A DNA stretch of 64,000 nt from contig NZ_CADIJQ010000001.1 of NCBI RefSeq assembly GCF_902859595.1, positions 1,948,143 through 2,012,142 of the forward strand. Direction: 5' to 3'. A program made the position numbers and the translations under genes. This document shows positions 37,360 through 46,316 of the stretch, in pieces; position 1 is the first letter of the stretch; each line of letters starts with the position of its first letter. A model generated the notes under the pieces. The model had not been told where the DNA came from, did not search any database, and worked only from the letters and a program-made list of their open reading frames with translations. Origin of the DNA: Achromobacter kerstersii (GTDB taxonomy: Bacteria > Pseudomonadota > Gammaproteobacteria > Burkholderiales > Burkholderiaceae_B).

Positions 37360-37500
37360 TTATCGCCGGCGGCGCGACGGTTATTGCTGGCGGCGCTGCT
37401 ACCGTTATTGCTGGCGGCGCTGCTACGGTTATTGCTGGCGGCGCTGCTACCGTTATTGCTAGCGGCGCTGCTACTGTTGTTGCTGGCGGCGCTGTTCCAG
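37360..37500. repeat. 24-bp tandem repeat overlapping a gene's 3' end
   Basis: Five 24-base units begin at 37381, 37405, 37429, 37453 and 37477 (consensus TTATTGCTGGCGGCGCTGCT plus ACCG). A 21-base degenerate unit lies at 37360-37380. The last unit and the start of the fourth contain the C-terminal codons and stop of the leftward gene at 37471-37809, and the array fills the space to the tssM stop. Confidence 0.9.
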
Positions 37501-37809
37501 TTCTTTCAGGCATTGCGCCACGCCCGCCTGCATCTGCGCGTTCGACACCGCTGCGCGGTCTGACACCTCGCGGCAGCGCACATACTGCGCCTGGCTCTCC
37601 GCCGAGTCCCGGATCACCGCGGGCGGGGCCTGTTCAGGCGTGACGGTCATGCGCAAGGTCGACGGCGGCGATTGGCTGCCATCCTTGGACGGCAAGCTGG
37701 GAAACTGCATTTCCTGCGACCCCGGGGCGGCCGGGGCGTACTGGGCCTGCGCGGCGCCTGCGGCGCACAACGCGGCAAACAGGAAGGCGGTGATGTGGCG
37801 TTTCTTCAT
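37471..37809 (-). CDS. Small secreted hypothetical protein
   Basis: The 112-residue protein has a clear signal peptide (MKKRHITAFLFAALCAAGAAQA). The mature part is Pro/Ser-rich, then has VIRDSAESQAQYVRCREVSD and QAGVAQCLKELEQRR, with two cysteines that could pair. It ends in QQQQ, encoded by a unit of the 24-bp repeat array. I do not recognise a family. It converges on tssM. Confidence 0.6.
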   Translation of the reverse strand: MKKRHITAFLFAALCAAGAAQAQYAPAAPGSQEMQFPSLPSKDGSQSPPSTLRMTVTPEQAPPAVIRDSAESQAQYVRCREVSDRAAVSNAQMQAGVAQCLKELEQRRQQQQ

Positions 37810-37988
37810 GGCAACCTCTCTTCAATGAACAAGCGCGCGGAGACGGAGAAGCAAGGGTCCGCCCTGGCGCGCCGGCCTATCGTAGCGCCGGGCACAGGCC
37901 AAAATGCGGCGGCGCCCCCTAGAGTTGTTTCCCTACGTTTCGGAGCAGCATGGGCCGGCCACGCATTGCCGGCGATACCCAAGCCGTC

Positions 37989-38222
37989 CTACCCGCGCGG
38001 CGAAGCGGGCCGGGATTTTCGCAACGGCGCCAGCAGCGATGACAAGCCGTTGTGGTCCAGCTCATGCATCAAGGCCAGCAAGCGGCCCAGTTCTCCGGGC
38101 GGAAACCCCTTGCGCGCAAACCAGGCCAGATACGGGCCGGGCAGGTCGGCGATCAGGCGCCCCTTGTACTTGCCAAAAGGCATGTCGCGGGTCACCAGCA
38201 AATTCAACAGTTCAGGGTCCAT
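37989..38222 (-). CDS. DUF3820 family protein
   Basis: The 77-residue protein contains MPFGKYKGRLIADLPGPYLAWFARKGFPPGELGRLLALMHEL, whose opening FGKYKG and WFARKGFP are the hallmark of DUF3820, a small family annotated as putative quorum-sensing-regulated virulence factor or exonuclease-associated. The whole protein is little more than this domain. Function is unproven. It stands alone between two other small genes. Confidence 0.8.
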   Translation of the reverse strand: MDPELLNLLVTRDMPFGKYKGRLIADLPGPYLAWFARKGFPPGELGRLLALMHELDHNGLSSLLAPLRKSRPASPRG

Positions 38223-38416
38223 AGGGTCGGGGCATTCCGAAAGGCCGGGTGACGATGTTGCGGCGTTCGCCTTTTGCTTTCGTCATGATGGCTCGCGGGC
38301 AAGCGCCAGTCTGGCAGAAAAGACGCCAAGCGTAGCGCAATTCCGCTTTACATCCCGTTTCAGCATCGCCCCGTTGCTGTCCGTATCGTGAACGCGTCTA
38401 CCCACAGGAGCTCGCC

Positions 38417-38842
38417 ATGATGAAAACCACCCTGACCTGCACCCTGAGTCTTGCCTTGCTTGCCGGCTGCGCCCCGCCAAAAAGTCCGAATGCCCGCGAT
38501 ACGCCGGCGGACAATCACACGGCGCGCAACGCGCTGGACTGGCCGGGCAGCTATGACGGCACGCTGCCTTGCGCGGACTGCCCGGGCATCAAGACCCGGT
38601 TGACCTTGTTCAAGGATGACCGCTACGAACGCCAGACCCAATATCTGGACCGCGAGCCGCAGCCGGAAATCGTGACCGGCACGTTCAGCTGGGAGTCGGA
38701 TGGCAGCACGATACGCCTGGACGCCGCGGGTGACAGCCAGCGCTACTTCGTGGGTGAGAACCAGGTCACGATGTTGTATCGCGATGGCACCCGGCCCACT
38801 GGCCCGCTCGCCCCGCACTACGTGCTGCGCCGCGCGCAATAG
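38417..38842 (+). CDS. NlpE-like copper-resistance lipoprotein
   Basis: The 141-residue protein has a lipoprotein signal (MMKTTLTCTLSLALLAGC, lipobox LLAGC) and the NlpE N-terminal domain: WPGSYDGTLPCADCPGIKTR with the CxxC pair, TLFKDDRYERQTQYLDR, and GTFSWESDGSTIRLDA. In E. coli NlpE reports lipoprotein-sorting or surface stress to Cpx; this short form lacks the C-terminal OB domain. Outer-membrane location is inferred. Confidence 0.82.
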   Translation: MMKTTLTCTLSLALLAGCAPPKSPNARDTPADNHTARNALDWPGSYDGTLPCADCPGIKTRLTLFKDDRYERQTQYLDREPQPEIVTGTFSWESDGSTIRLDAAGDSQRYFVGENQVTMLYRDGTRPTGPLAPHYVLRRAQ

Positions 38843-38930
38843 CAAAACGGCCATCGCGCAACGCCCACGCTTCCGGCTATTCTTCTGCAATCGCCCGCGC
38901 CCTGGCGTGCGGCCCACCCCCAAGGAAGCC

Positions 38931-39680
38931 ATGAAGACCGACCACGAGCTGCTCTCCGCCTTCGCCCCCACCGGCGCGCTGCGCGCGTCCATCAACCTGG
39001 GCAACCCCATCCTGGCTAACACCGACCCTGCCACCGGCAAGCCCTGCGGCGTGTCGGTGGACCTGGCTACGGAGCTTGCGCGGCGCCTGGACGTGACTTT
39101 GGAACTTGTGGTGTTCAAGTCCGCGGGCGAATCCGTCAACGCGGTGGCCGCCGAACAGGCGGACGTGGGCTTCTTCGCCATCGACCCGTTGCGCGGCGAG
39201 CAGATCGCCTTCACCGCGCCCTATGTGGTGATCGAAGGCGCGTATCTGGTGCGTCAAGATTCGCCGATCACCGCCATGGATCAGGTCGACACCCAGGGCC
39301 AGCGCGTCGTGGTCGGCAAAGGCAGCGCCTATGACCTTTACCTGACGCGCGAACTCAAGCATGCCGAGATCTTCCGCGCTCCGACCTCGCCCGCTGTCGT
39401 GGACACGTTCATGCAGGAAAACATGGAAGTGGCCGCCGGCGTGAAGCAGCAGCTGGAAGCCGACGCGCAGCGCCTGGGCGGGCTGCGTTTGCTGGACGGC
39501 CATTTCATGCTGATCCGCCAGGCCATGGGTGTGCCCAAGAGCCGTGGCGACAAGGCCAGCGCGTATCTGGCCGCGTATGTGGAAGCCATGAAGAAATCAG
39601 GCTTCGTGGCCGACGCACTGGCGCGCCACAAGATCCAGGGCGCGGCGGTGGCGCCGCTGGAAAGTGCGGCATCGGCCTGA
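38931..39680 (+). CDS. Solute-binding protein family 3, without signal peptide
   Basis: The 249-residue protein has the family-3 binding-protein core: LRASINLGNPILANTDP, GVSVDLATELARRLDVTLEL, VNAVAAEQADVGFFAIDPLR, IAFTAPYVVIEGAYLV and QRVVVGKGSAYDLYLTRELK. The N-terminus (MKTDHELLSAFAPTGALRAS) lacks any hydrophobic export signal, and an upstream extension in frame does not create one. It may therefore act in the cytoplasm or be an inactive remnant. No permease or ATPase is adjacent. Its last codons and stop are part of a duplicated 58-base segment. Confidence 0.78.
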   Translation: MKTDHELLSAFAPTGALRASINLGNPILANTDPATGKPCGVSVDLATELARRLDVTLELVVFKSAGESVNAVAAEQADVGFFAIDPLRGEQIAFTAPYVVIEGAYLVRQDSPITAMDQVDTQGQRVVVGKGSAYDLYLTRELKHAEIFRAPTSPAVVDTFMQENMEVAAGVKQQLEADAQRLGGLRLLDGHFMLIRQAMGVPKSRGDKASAYLAAYVEAMKKSGFVADALARHKIQGAAVAPLESAASA

Positions 39681-39769
39681 ACGCTCCAAGAATCAGCCGA
39701 AGCACAAACTTGCGCCGCTGGTAAGCGCGGCGTCGGCCTGAACGCTCCAAGAATCAGCCGAAGCACAAA
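39651..39769. repeat. Direct duplication of about 58 bases at a gene's 3' end
   Basis: The block 39651-39708 (starting GCGCCGCTGG, ending AGCACAAA) recurs at 39712-39769 with only three substitutions. The first copy includes the last ten codons of the solute-binding protein and its stop; the second is an untranslated echo. Period 61 bases. Confidence 0.9.
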
Positions 39770-39882
39770 GACGCCCCGCAGGCCGCCGCGCGCGAGTCCA
39801 TCACCGGAACGAAAAACGGCACGCCCGGCAACAAGCCGGTACGCGCCGCTGCGGGCTGGCCAGCGATTGCCTGGCCGCAAGG

Positions 39883-40215
39883 CTAGTGGCTGATCATCCA
39901 GGGCCTGGCGCCCGCGAATGACTTTGCGCCGTCGGCGGTGGTGCGCGTTTTGCCCGATGCGCGTCCGCCCGAACAACATCCGCAATTCATGCCGTGGCCG
40001 GCGCGCGAGCTGCGTGGCTCGTTCGCGCTGCGCTCGTTGACGGCGCGCGCCCGGTTCACGGCGGAAGATAGCGCCGAGATGGCAGGCGCCCCGCCGATGA
40101 TGCGGCCAGACATTTCCCCGCATTGCGGGCAGGCGGCCGGGTCGCGCCATTGCGCCAGCGGACGCAACGCGGCAAATTCGCCGCAGCCGCCGCACGCGTA
40201 GTCGTACATGGGCAT
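39883..40215 (-). CDS. fmdB: FmdB-type zinc-ribbon protein
   Basis: The 110-residue protein starts MPMYDYACGGCGEFAALRPL and continues to ACPQCGEMSGRI. The two CxxC pairs (CGGC and CPQC) form the FmdB zinc ribbon. The second half, rich in Arg/Ser/Gly with MNCGCCSGG, is a typical low-complexity tail. In Methylophilus, FmdB was described as a regulator of formamidase genes. Here it begins... directly downstream of formamidase, 10 bases after its stop, so the two form one operon. Confidence 0.85.
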   Translation of the reverse strand: MPMYDYACGGCGEFAALRPLAQWRDPAACPQCGEMSGRIIGGAPAISALSSAVNRARAVNERSANEPRSSRAGHGMNCGCCSGGRASGKTRTTADGAKSFAGARPWMISH

Positions 40216-40225
40216 CGTGAGTCTC

Positions 40226-41455
40226 CTAGCGGTCGCGCGACAGCGGCATGTCCACCCCGCCCTTGATGTGCTTGATGGGCCCCGACGCCGAGGGCTGGAT
40301 ATCGAAGTCGAAGATTTCAGTGGGCAGCCAGAGCGTGGCGCACGAGTTCGGAATATCGACCACCCCGCTGATATGCCCCTGCACCGGCGCGCACCCCAGC
40401 AGCGAATACGCCTGTGCGCCTGAATAGCCGAACTTCTTCAGGTATTCGATGGCGTTCAGGCAGGCTTGCCGGTAGGCCACGTTCACGTCCAGGTAGTGCT
40501 GCTTGCCCTCTTCGTCCACCGAAATGCCTTCGAAGATCAGGTAATCCTTATAGGCGGGCGTGATCGGGCTGGGTTTGAAGATGGGGTTTTTGATGGCGTA
40601 CTTTTCCATGCCGCCCTTGATGAGCGACACGCGCATGTGCACCCACCCCGCCATTTCGATGGCGCCGCAAAAAGTGATCTCGCCATCGCCTTGCGAGAAG
40701 TGCAGGTCGCCCACCGACAGGCCGCCGCCCTTGACGTACACCGGAAAGAACACGCGGGCGCCGCGCGACAAGTCTTTGATGTCGCAGTTGCCGCCGTGTT
40801 CGCGCGGCGGCACCGTGCGTGCCCCTTCCCCCGCCGCCTTGTCACGCTCGGCGCCTTGCAGCGCCCCCATGTGCGCCGTCTTGGGCGCAGGCGGATTCGC
40901 CAGCGGCGGAACACGATTAGGGTTGGTGTCGATCAGCGCCTGTTCGCGGCGGTTCCAGGTGTCCAGCAACTTCTTGTCGGGCAGGCAGCCGATCAGGCCG
41001 GGATGAATCAGGCCCGCGAAGTTCACGCCGGGAATATGACGCGAAGACGTGAACATGCCGTGGAAATCCCAGATGGACTTCTGCGCATGCGGAAAATGTT
41101 CAGTAAGGAAGCCGCCGCCATTGTTGCGGCTGAAAAAGCCGTTGAAGCCCCACAGGCTGTCGGGCTTGGCGCCGATATCCAACAGGTCTACCACCAGCAA
41201 GTCACCGGGCTCAGCGCCTTCGACGCCGACGGGGCCAGACAAAAAGTGCACGGTCGATAAATCCACGTCGCGCACGTCGTCGGCGCTGTCGTCATTCTTG
41301 ATTGCGCCGCCGGTCCAGTCATAGGTTTCCAGCACGAAATCGTCGCCCGGCTTCACCCAGACGGCCATGGGGATGTCGGGATGCCAACGGTTGTGGATCT
41401 TCGGGTTCTCGTAAGGGGATTGTTCCAGATCGACTTCGATGAGCGTGTTCGCCAT
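40226..41455 (-). CDS. fmdA: Formamidase (FmdA/AmdA family)
   Basis: The 409-residue protein matches acetamidase/formamidase: HNRWHPDIPMAVWVKPGDDF, FLSGPVGVEGAEPGDLLVVD, GGNCDIKDLSRGARVFFPVY, LSVGDLHFSQGDGEITFCGA and AYSLLGCAPVQGHISGVVDI. It should hydrolyse formamide to formate and ammonia in the cytoplasm, a nitrogen-scavenging reaction. It is full length and is followed closely by fmdB. The upstream stretch before the next gene (41456-41770) holds a 13-bp repeat array. Confidence 0.93.
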   Translation of the reverse strand: MANTLIEVDLEQSPYENPKIHNRWHPDIPMAVWVKPGDDFVLETYDWTGGAIKNDDSADDVRDVDLSTVHFLSGPVGVEGAEPGDLLVVDLLDIGAKPDSLWGFNGFFSRNNGGGFLTEHFPHAQKSIWDFHGMFTSSRHIPGVNFAGLIHPGLIGCLPDKKLLDTWNRREQALIDTNPNRVPPLANPPAPKTAHMGALQGAERDKAAGEGARTVPPREHGGNCDIKDLSRGARVFFPVYVKGGGLSVGDLHFSQGDGEITFCGAIEMAGWVHMRVSLIKGGMEKYAIKNPIFKPSPITPAYKDYLIFEGISVDEEGKQHYLDVNVAYRQACLNAIEYLKKFGYSGAQAYSLLGCAPVQGHISGVVDIPNSCATLWLPTEIFDFDIQPSASGPIKHIKGGVDMPLSRDR

Positions 41456-41526
41456 TCTCTTTCATCTCCAACGTAACGTGTTGATAAAACAGAACTTCAG
41501 CCGGATGCGCGTCCAATCCCTTGCGA

Positions 41527-41604
41527 GTTGGATCTCTGGGTTGGATCTCTGGGTTGGATCTCTTAGTGGGCTCCCTTGGCGGGATCTCTTCGTGGGATCT
41601 CTCG
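41527..41604. repeat. 13-bp tandem repeat, six units
   Basis: Six contiguous 13-base units begin at 41527, 41540, 41553, 41566, 41579 and 41592. The first two are identical (GTTGGATCTCTGG), and the others keep the GGATCTCT core with changes. The array lies in the 315-base gap upstream of formamidase, about 70-150 bases before its start, where a promoter or leader would be. The rest of that gap shows no gene. Confidence 0.88.
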
Positions 41605-41770
41605 GTCAACCGATATGAATCATTGACCTGTCAGCGATGGTAGACGCGTTGCCGCGTTTTGCCATACTGGTTTTCCATGCAGTGTCAGCCGCGCAGCGCA
41701 ACATGACGCGACGCCATTTCGCAGCAGTTATGATGCAGAGCATTCTTACCGCGACACCAAGGTTTTACGC

Positions 41771-42148
41771 ATGGCAGCAACGCCCCGCCGGCCCCTGGCC
41801 GGCCTTCTGATCATCGCCGCCCTCGCCGCGTTTTCCGCAGCGCCCACGCACGCCGCCGACGACTGCGCCGCCCGCATTGATGACGGCCTGGCCAGCATCA
41901 AGCGTGCGCAAGACGTGCAGCGCACGCGCGAAGCCGCCAACGATTTGCAACTGAACCGCGAACTCTGCCAAGGCCGGCTGGACTTGCTGGATGCCCGCTT
42001 CGCGCTTAGCGATGACTTCGAAGCGTGCCGCCGCAAGGGCGTGACGTTTTCAGATCGCGTTGTGCGCACGCTGACCCAGGCGTCAGACGAACTTACCGAT
42101 CTGAAAGCCGCCTGGATACGCACGTGCGGCAAGCAAATGCAGGACTGA
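41771..42148 (+). CDS. Small secreted hypothetical protein
   Basis: The 125-residue protein has a signal peptide (LAGLLIIAALAAFSAAPTHA, cut near residue 29). The mature part is mostly helical with four cysteines (DDCAARIDDGL, NRELCQGRLDLL, DDFEACRRKGV, IRTCGKQMQD) that could form two disulfides. No family is recognised. It converges on the aminotransferase gene with only six bases between the stops. Confidence 0.65.
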   Translation: MAATPRRPLAGLLIIAALAAFSAAPTHAADDCAARIDDGLASIKRAQDVQRTREAANDLQLNRELCQGRLDLLDARFALSDDFEACRRKGVTFSDRVVRTLTQASDELTDLKAAWIRTCGKQMQD

Positions 42149-42154
42149 TCCGAC

Positions 42155-43642
42155 TCAGGCCGCGACTTCCAGGCGGGCGCTCAGCGGCTTGAAGATGGCG
42201 CGGCTGGGGTCGAATCCATAAAGGCTTTCGAATTCAGTCGCATCCGAGGCCAGCGCCCGCACCGACTCCAGAATGAATGCCGCTTTGGCGTCCGACAGCA
42301 GCACGCTGAAATTCAAGCGGACAAAGCCGGGCTTTTCAATTTCGCGGCCATCCAGAATGGCCTGACGCATCTGCTGCGACTGTTCAGCGTCAATGTCCAA
42401 CAGACGATGCACGTACGGCCCCGCGCACGCGCAGCCGCCACGAGCCTGAATGCCGAAACGGTCGCTCAGCATGCGCGTCACCAGCTGCTGATGCACATAG
42501 CCGCCCTTGCCGTTGCGCACGCGGAACGAGAAGATCGGCAGGCGAGCGGCGGTCAAGGACCCCAGCAATTCCAGGTGTTCGTTGTCTTTCCAGGCGGCAA
42601 GCGCCTGCTGCACGAAGTGCGCGTTGCGCTGCTGCATGACGTCCGCGCCCAGCGCGTGCTTCACCAGCAACACCAGCGCCGCGCGGATATCGCCCACCAC
42701 ATTCGGCGTGCCCGCCTCTTCGCGGGATTCCAGGCTGCCGCTGTAATCGTGGCCAGTGGGTGACACAAACTTCACGGTGCCGCCGCCCGGCCAGGTGGGC
42801 GTTGCCGTCACCACGGCATCGCGCCGCACGATCAGCACGCCAGACGCGCCGGGGCCGCCGATGAACTTGTGCGGCGAGAACACGATGGCGTCGATCTGCG
42901 CATCGCTGGCGGGCGACATGCGGATGGGCAGGTAGGGCGCGCCGCCCGCGTAGTCCCACAGCATCTTCGCGCCCGATTGCTTCACCATCCGCGTGATGGC
43001 GGGCACGTCGGCGACGATGCCCGTCACGTTGGAAGCGGCCGACAGCGCGCAGACCACCAGCGTGTCGTCCGAGACGGCCAACGCCGTGGCCAGTTCGGCC
43101 AGGTCTGGCCCGCCTTCGGGGCTTTCCGCCAATTCGATGATCTCGGCGCCGCATTCGCGCCAGGGCAGGATATTGGAGTGGTGTTCGTACGGGCCGATGA
43201 TGACGCGGACCTTTCTGCCCGCCCGCACTGCGGCGTCTACACCAAACAGATGCACCAGGCGGTTGATGCCGGCCGTGGCGCCCGAGCCCGCGAAAATCAC
43301 CGCGTGTTCTTCACTGGCGCCGCAGCATTGGGCAACGGCCGAGCGCGCCTCGCGGCGCAAGCGCGTGATGAAGCCGCCGCAGTAGGAGGCTTCGGTGTGT
43401 GAGTTCGCGTAGTACGGCAGCACATGTTCCAGCACGAAGCGCTCAACCTGCATCAGCGCGCGGCCTGACGCCACATAGTCGGCGTAGACCAGCGGCTTGG
43501 CGCCAAAGGGGCCGTCCATCATCGCGTCCTTGCCGATCAGGCCATCGGCCAGGGCGGCGGCGATATCGCCGGTGTTGAGGCTGTCTTGAAACTGCTGCAA
43601 TGGCCCGGTCAATACGGGAGCCGTTGCGTGGTGCGTAGTCAT
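42155..43642 (-). CDS. Class V aminotransferase / cysteine-desulfurase-like PLP enzyme
   Basis: The 495-residue protein has the fold-type I class V layout. YADYVASGRALMQVERF is at the N-terminus, IIGPYEHHSNILPWRECGAEI is the cofactor-stacking region, and MLWDYAGGAPYLPI carries the PLP-contacting Asp. IDAIVFSPHKFIGGPGASGVL holds the Schiff-base Lys. Near the C-terminus, RGGCACAGPYVHRLL places cysteines where desulfurases carry their active-site Cys loop. Substrate is unknown. It is divergent from an Lrp-type regulator 151 bases away, hinting at amino-acid metabolism. Confidence 0.85.
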   Translation of the reverse strand: MTTHHATAPVLTGPLQQFQDSLNTGDIAAALADGLIGKDAMMDGPFGAKPLVYADYVASGRALMQVERFVLEHVLPYYANSHTEASYCGGFITRLRREARSAVAQCCGASEEHAVIFAGSGATAGINRLVHLFGVDAAVRAGRKVRVIIGPYEHHSNILPWRECGAEIIELAESPEGGPDLAELATALAVSDDTLVVCALSAASNVTGIVADVPAITRMVKQSGAKMLWDYAGGAPYLPIRMSPASDAQIDAIVFSPHKFIGGPGASGVLIVRRDAVVTATPTWPGGGTVKFVSPTGHDYSGSLESREEAGTPNVVGDIRAALVLLVKHALGADVMQQRNAHFVQQALAAWKDNEHLELLGSLTAARLPIFSFRVRNGKGGYVHQQLVTRMLSDRFGIQARGGCACAGPYVHRLLDIDAEQSQQMRQAILDGREIEKPGFVRLNFSVLLSDAKAAFILESVRALASDATEFESLYGFDPSRAIFKPLSARLEVAA

Positions 43643-43793
43643 GAGATGGGGTATCCGGAGCGGTGCGCGGTGAGGTTCGCGATGTCAGGCGCGGGGGAAC
43701 GCGCAATGTGCGATGTGATGCGAAATATCATACGATGGATGCCAAGTTGAAACATCACCGTTTTTTTGCTTAAAACCGGCCAAAACAGATCAT

Positions 43794-44279
43794 ATGAACG
43801 ACAAACTTGAAAAAATAGACAAGCTTGATCTAAGCATCATTAGTTGCCTGCAAAAAGACGGCGCGCTGTCGCAACGCGAGCTGGCGGATCGGGTGGGCTT
43901 GTCGCAGAACGCCTGCTGGCGCCGGCTTCAGCGCTTGAACGCGGTCGGCATCATTCGTGGCACGCGCGCCGAGGTCAGTCTGGTGGCGCTGGGCCTGGAC
44001 TTGACGGTGTTCGTGATGATCCGAACCAGCCACCACGCCAAGGCCTGGGCCGACGGGTTCCGCCAGCACGTTGAACGCCTGCCTGAAGTGACGGAGTTCT
44101 ATCGCATCGGCGGCGACTGGGATTATCTGATCAAGGTTGTCTGCCGGGGCATGGCGGGCTATGACCGCTTCTATCAAAGGCTGATTACGGATTTTGAGTT
44201 GTCGACCGTGACCGGGTTCTTTAGCATGGAGGCCATTATTGAAAACCGGCCGCCGGATCTTCGGATGCTGGAAGACTGA
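43794..44279 (+). CDS. Lrp/AsnC family transcriptional regulator
   Basis: The 161-residue protein has an N-terminal helix-turn-helix (DLSIISCLQKDGALSQRELADRVGLSQNACWRRLQRL) and a C-terminal RAM ligand-binding domain (PEVTEFYRIGGDWDYLIKVV). The family senses amino acids and usually controls the divergent neighbour, here the class V aminotransferase. The start ATG follows an A/T-rich stretch. The family is clear; the ligand is not. Confidence 0.9.
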   Translation: MNDKLEKIDKLDLSIISCLQKDGALSQRELADRVGLSQNACWRRLQRLNAVGIIRGTRAEVSLVALGLDLTVFVMIRTSHHAKAWADGFRQHVERLPEVTEFYRIGGDWDYLIKVVCRGMAGYDRFYQRLITDFELSTVTGFFSMEAIIENRPPDLRMLED

Positions 44280-44354
44280 ACGAGCCGGTAGCTGGGGAAC
44301 TTTCCCGAACAGGCGGGTTCGAACTGCCCACGCGTTCAAACTGTGCAAGCGTGA

Positions 44355-44430
44355 GACTGCCCACCTTTACGAGTGCCCACACTCACGACTGCCCACACTC
44401 ACGACCGCCCACCCTTACGACTGCCCTCCT
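44355..44430. repeat. 16-bp tandem repeat, about 4.5 units
   Basis: Units of 16 bases begin at 44355, 44371, 44387 and 44403, with a partial fifth at 44419. Unit 3 is GACTGCCCACACTCAC. The array lies in the 246-base gap between the Lrp-type regulator stop and the ABC-F gene. No gene or terminator stands out in the rest of the gap. Confidence 0.88.
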
Positions 44431-44525
44431 GGAGACCCGCACGGCCATGATTCTTTAAGCCCTCCCCCCCTGTCGCCCTTTGCCGCATTGCGCGCAAAGC
44501 GTCTTGCCGACCCGGAGAGCTATCC

Positions 44526-46271
44526 ATGGCCCAGTCTTCCTACGCACCCACCCCGCCGAACGCGGCGCATTCCACGCCGTCTTCCGCACGTTCCACGCCG
44601 TCTTCCGCGCCTTCCTTCATCAGTTTGCGGCACGTCAGCTTCGCGCTGCCCGATGGCCGCGTCTTGCTGGATGACGTCAGCCATGACTTCGCGCCCACGC
44701 GGCATGGCTTGATCGGCCACAACGGCGCGGGCAAGTCCGTGCTGTTGCGCGTGCTGCAAGGGGGCTTGCCCGCGCAATCGGGCAGCGTCGTGCGCCACGG
44801 GCAAATCGCCTATCTTCCCCAAATTCAAATGCCTGCCCCAGACGCCACGATGGCCGACGTAGCGGGCATCGGCACGATTCTGCGTGCGCTGTCGCGCATT
44901 GAAGCCGGCAGCACCCACAGCGCGGATTTCGATCTAGCCGAAGGCCATTGGCTGATCCGCCAAGACTGGGCGCGGATGCTGACCGACGCGGGTCTGCCCG
45001 GCTGGGCGCCGGAACACCCTGCCCACGCAGCCAGCGGCGGCGAGCTGACCCGGGTGGCGCTGGCGGGCGCACTCTTGCAACACGCGGACGGGCTGCTGTT
45101 GGACGAACCCACCAATCATCTGGACGCCCGCGCGCGCGATTGGCTGATGGAGAAAATCCACGCATGGCGCGGCGGCTTGATCGTCGTCAGCCATGACCGC
45201 CGCCTGCTGGACGCCATGTCCGCCATTGTCGAACTGGACCGCGGCGCGCTGTCCGGGCATGCCGGTAACTACCGTGTCTGGCGTGCGCAGCGCGACATGC
45301 AGCAGTCTGCCGCCGAGGCCGCGCTGGCGCATGCCCGCAACGAACGCGCGGCAGGGCGGCGCGCACTACGGGCCCAGCACGACGCGCAACAGCAGCGCAG
45401 CGCCCGCAATGCGCGAAACGCCCGCGATACCAATCAGGCGGCCATCCTGCTTGGCATGAAGAAAGCCAGCGCCGAAGGCCATGCGGGCCGTGACCGGCTG
45501 CGGCGCCAGGAAACCGCCGCCGCGCTGGACGACGCAGTCACGCAAGCCGCCAAGCGCGTCGCCGCCACCCCGGGTGTTGCGCTGGCACTGCCCGACACGG
45601 CCGTGCCTCGCGGACGGCGGGTCTTGCACCTGGAAGACGCCACGCCGCCCTATCCGCTGCACGCGCAGCCCTTGACGCTAAGCCTGAGCGGCCCGTTCCG
45701 GCTCGCCATCTTTGGTCCGAACGGCTGCGGCAAGAGCACGCTGCTGTCGATGCTGGCGGGGGACCTGAAACCCCTGCGCGGCACGTGCGACGTGCGCGTG
45801 TCGACCGCCCTGCTGGACCAGCGAGCCTCCGGCTTGCCCGCCACACAGTCGTTATTGCAAACGCTGAACGTATTGCATGCGCCGCTGCCAGAAGGCGAAC
45901 TGCGCAGCCGGCTGGCCTTGCTGGGGCTGGGCCCGGCGCTCGTTGATGCGCCTGCCGCCACGCTAAGCGGTGGCGAACGCATCAAGGCCGCCTTGGCCTG
46001 CGCGCTATGGAGACAACACCCCGCCCAGTTGCTGCTGCTGGACGAACCCACGAACCATTTGGACCTGGCCGCCACGCAAGCCTTGGAGGAAGCGCTGGCG
46101 GAATACCCCGGCGCGCTGATCGTGGTGTCGCATGACACCCAGTTCCTGGCGGCGCTGGCGCCCACGCACCAATTGCGATGGGAGCAGGACGGCAAATGGA
46201 CGCTGTTCGAAGACGATCCTATATTTCCTGGGGTTATCCCGAATGCCGCCATACCAACAAATCGTCAATAA
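44526..46271 (+). CDS. ABC-F family ATPase
   Basis: The 581-residue protein has two ABC ATPase domains in one chain and no membrane segment, the ABC-F plan. Domain 1: Walker A GHNGAGKSVLL, signature ASGGELTRVAL, Walker B GLLLDEPTNHLD. Domain 2: GPNGCGKSTLL, LSGGERIKAAL, LLLLDEPTNHLD. The linker (about 255-345) is charged and Arg-rich, as in ribosome-acting members. Such proteins act on the ribosomal E-site or protect against ribosome-targeting antibiotics; the exact member cannot be fixed. A Ser/Pro-rich N-terminal leader of about 35 residues suggests the true start may lie downstream. Confidence 0.9.
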   Translation: MAQSSYAPTPPNAAHSTPSSARSTPSSAPSFISLRHVSFALPDGRVLLDDVSHDFAPTRHGLIGHNGAGKSVLLRVLQGGLPAQSGSVVRHGQIAYLPQIQMPAPDATMADVAGIGTILRALSRIEAGSTHSADFDLAEGHWLIRQDWARMLTDAGLPGWAPEHPAHAASGGELTRVALAGALLQHADGLLLDEPTNHLDARARDWLMEKIHAWRGGLIVVSHDRRLLDAMSAIVELDRGALSGHAGNYRVWRAQRDMQQSAAEAALAHARNERAAGRRALRAQHDAQQQRSARNARNARDTNQAAILLGMKKASAEGHAGRDRLRRQETAAALDDAVTQAAKRVAATPGVALALPDTAVPRGRRVLHLEDATPPYPLHAQPLTLSLSGPFRLAIFGPNGCGKSTLLSMLAGDLKPLRGTCDVRVSTALLDQRASGLPATQSLLQTLNVLHAPLPEGELRSRLALLGLGPALVDAPAATLSGGERIKAALACALWRQHPAQLLLLDEPTNHLDLAATQALEEALAEYPGALIVVSHDTQFLAALAPTHQLRWEQDGKWTLFEDDPIFPGVIPNAAIPTNRQ

Positions 46272-46316
46272 TTCGCCAACATTTTGTCATCGATCCGTCC
46301 CTGGTCCGTCTTGCCC

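Noticed and set aside
37232..37513. Open frames across the 24-bp repeat array on both strands
   Set aside because: They only translate the repeat in different frames and overlap the ends of two real genes.
41319..41609. Minus-strand frame with EIPPREPTKRSNPEIQPRDPT-like repeats upstream of formamidase
   Set aside because: It comes from the 13-bp repeat and runs out of frame into formamidase; no domain.
43700..43740. TGAT-N7-ATCA near the Lrp-type regulator as an operator
   Set aside because: Only four-base arms and no extended match to an Lrp-type site, so it is not above chance.
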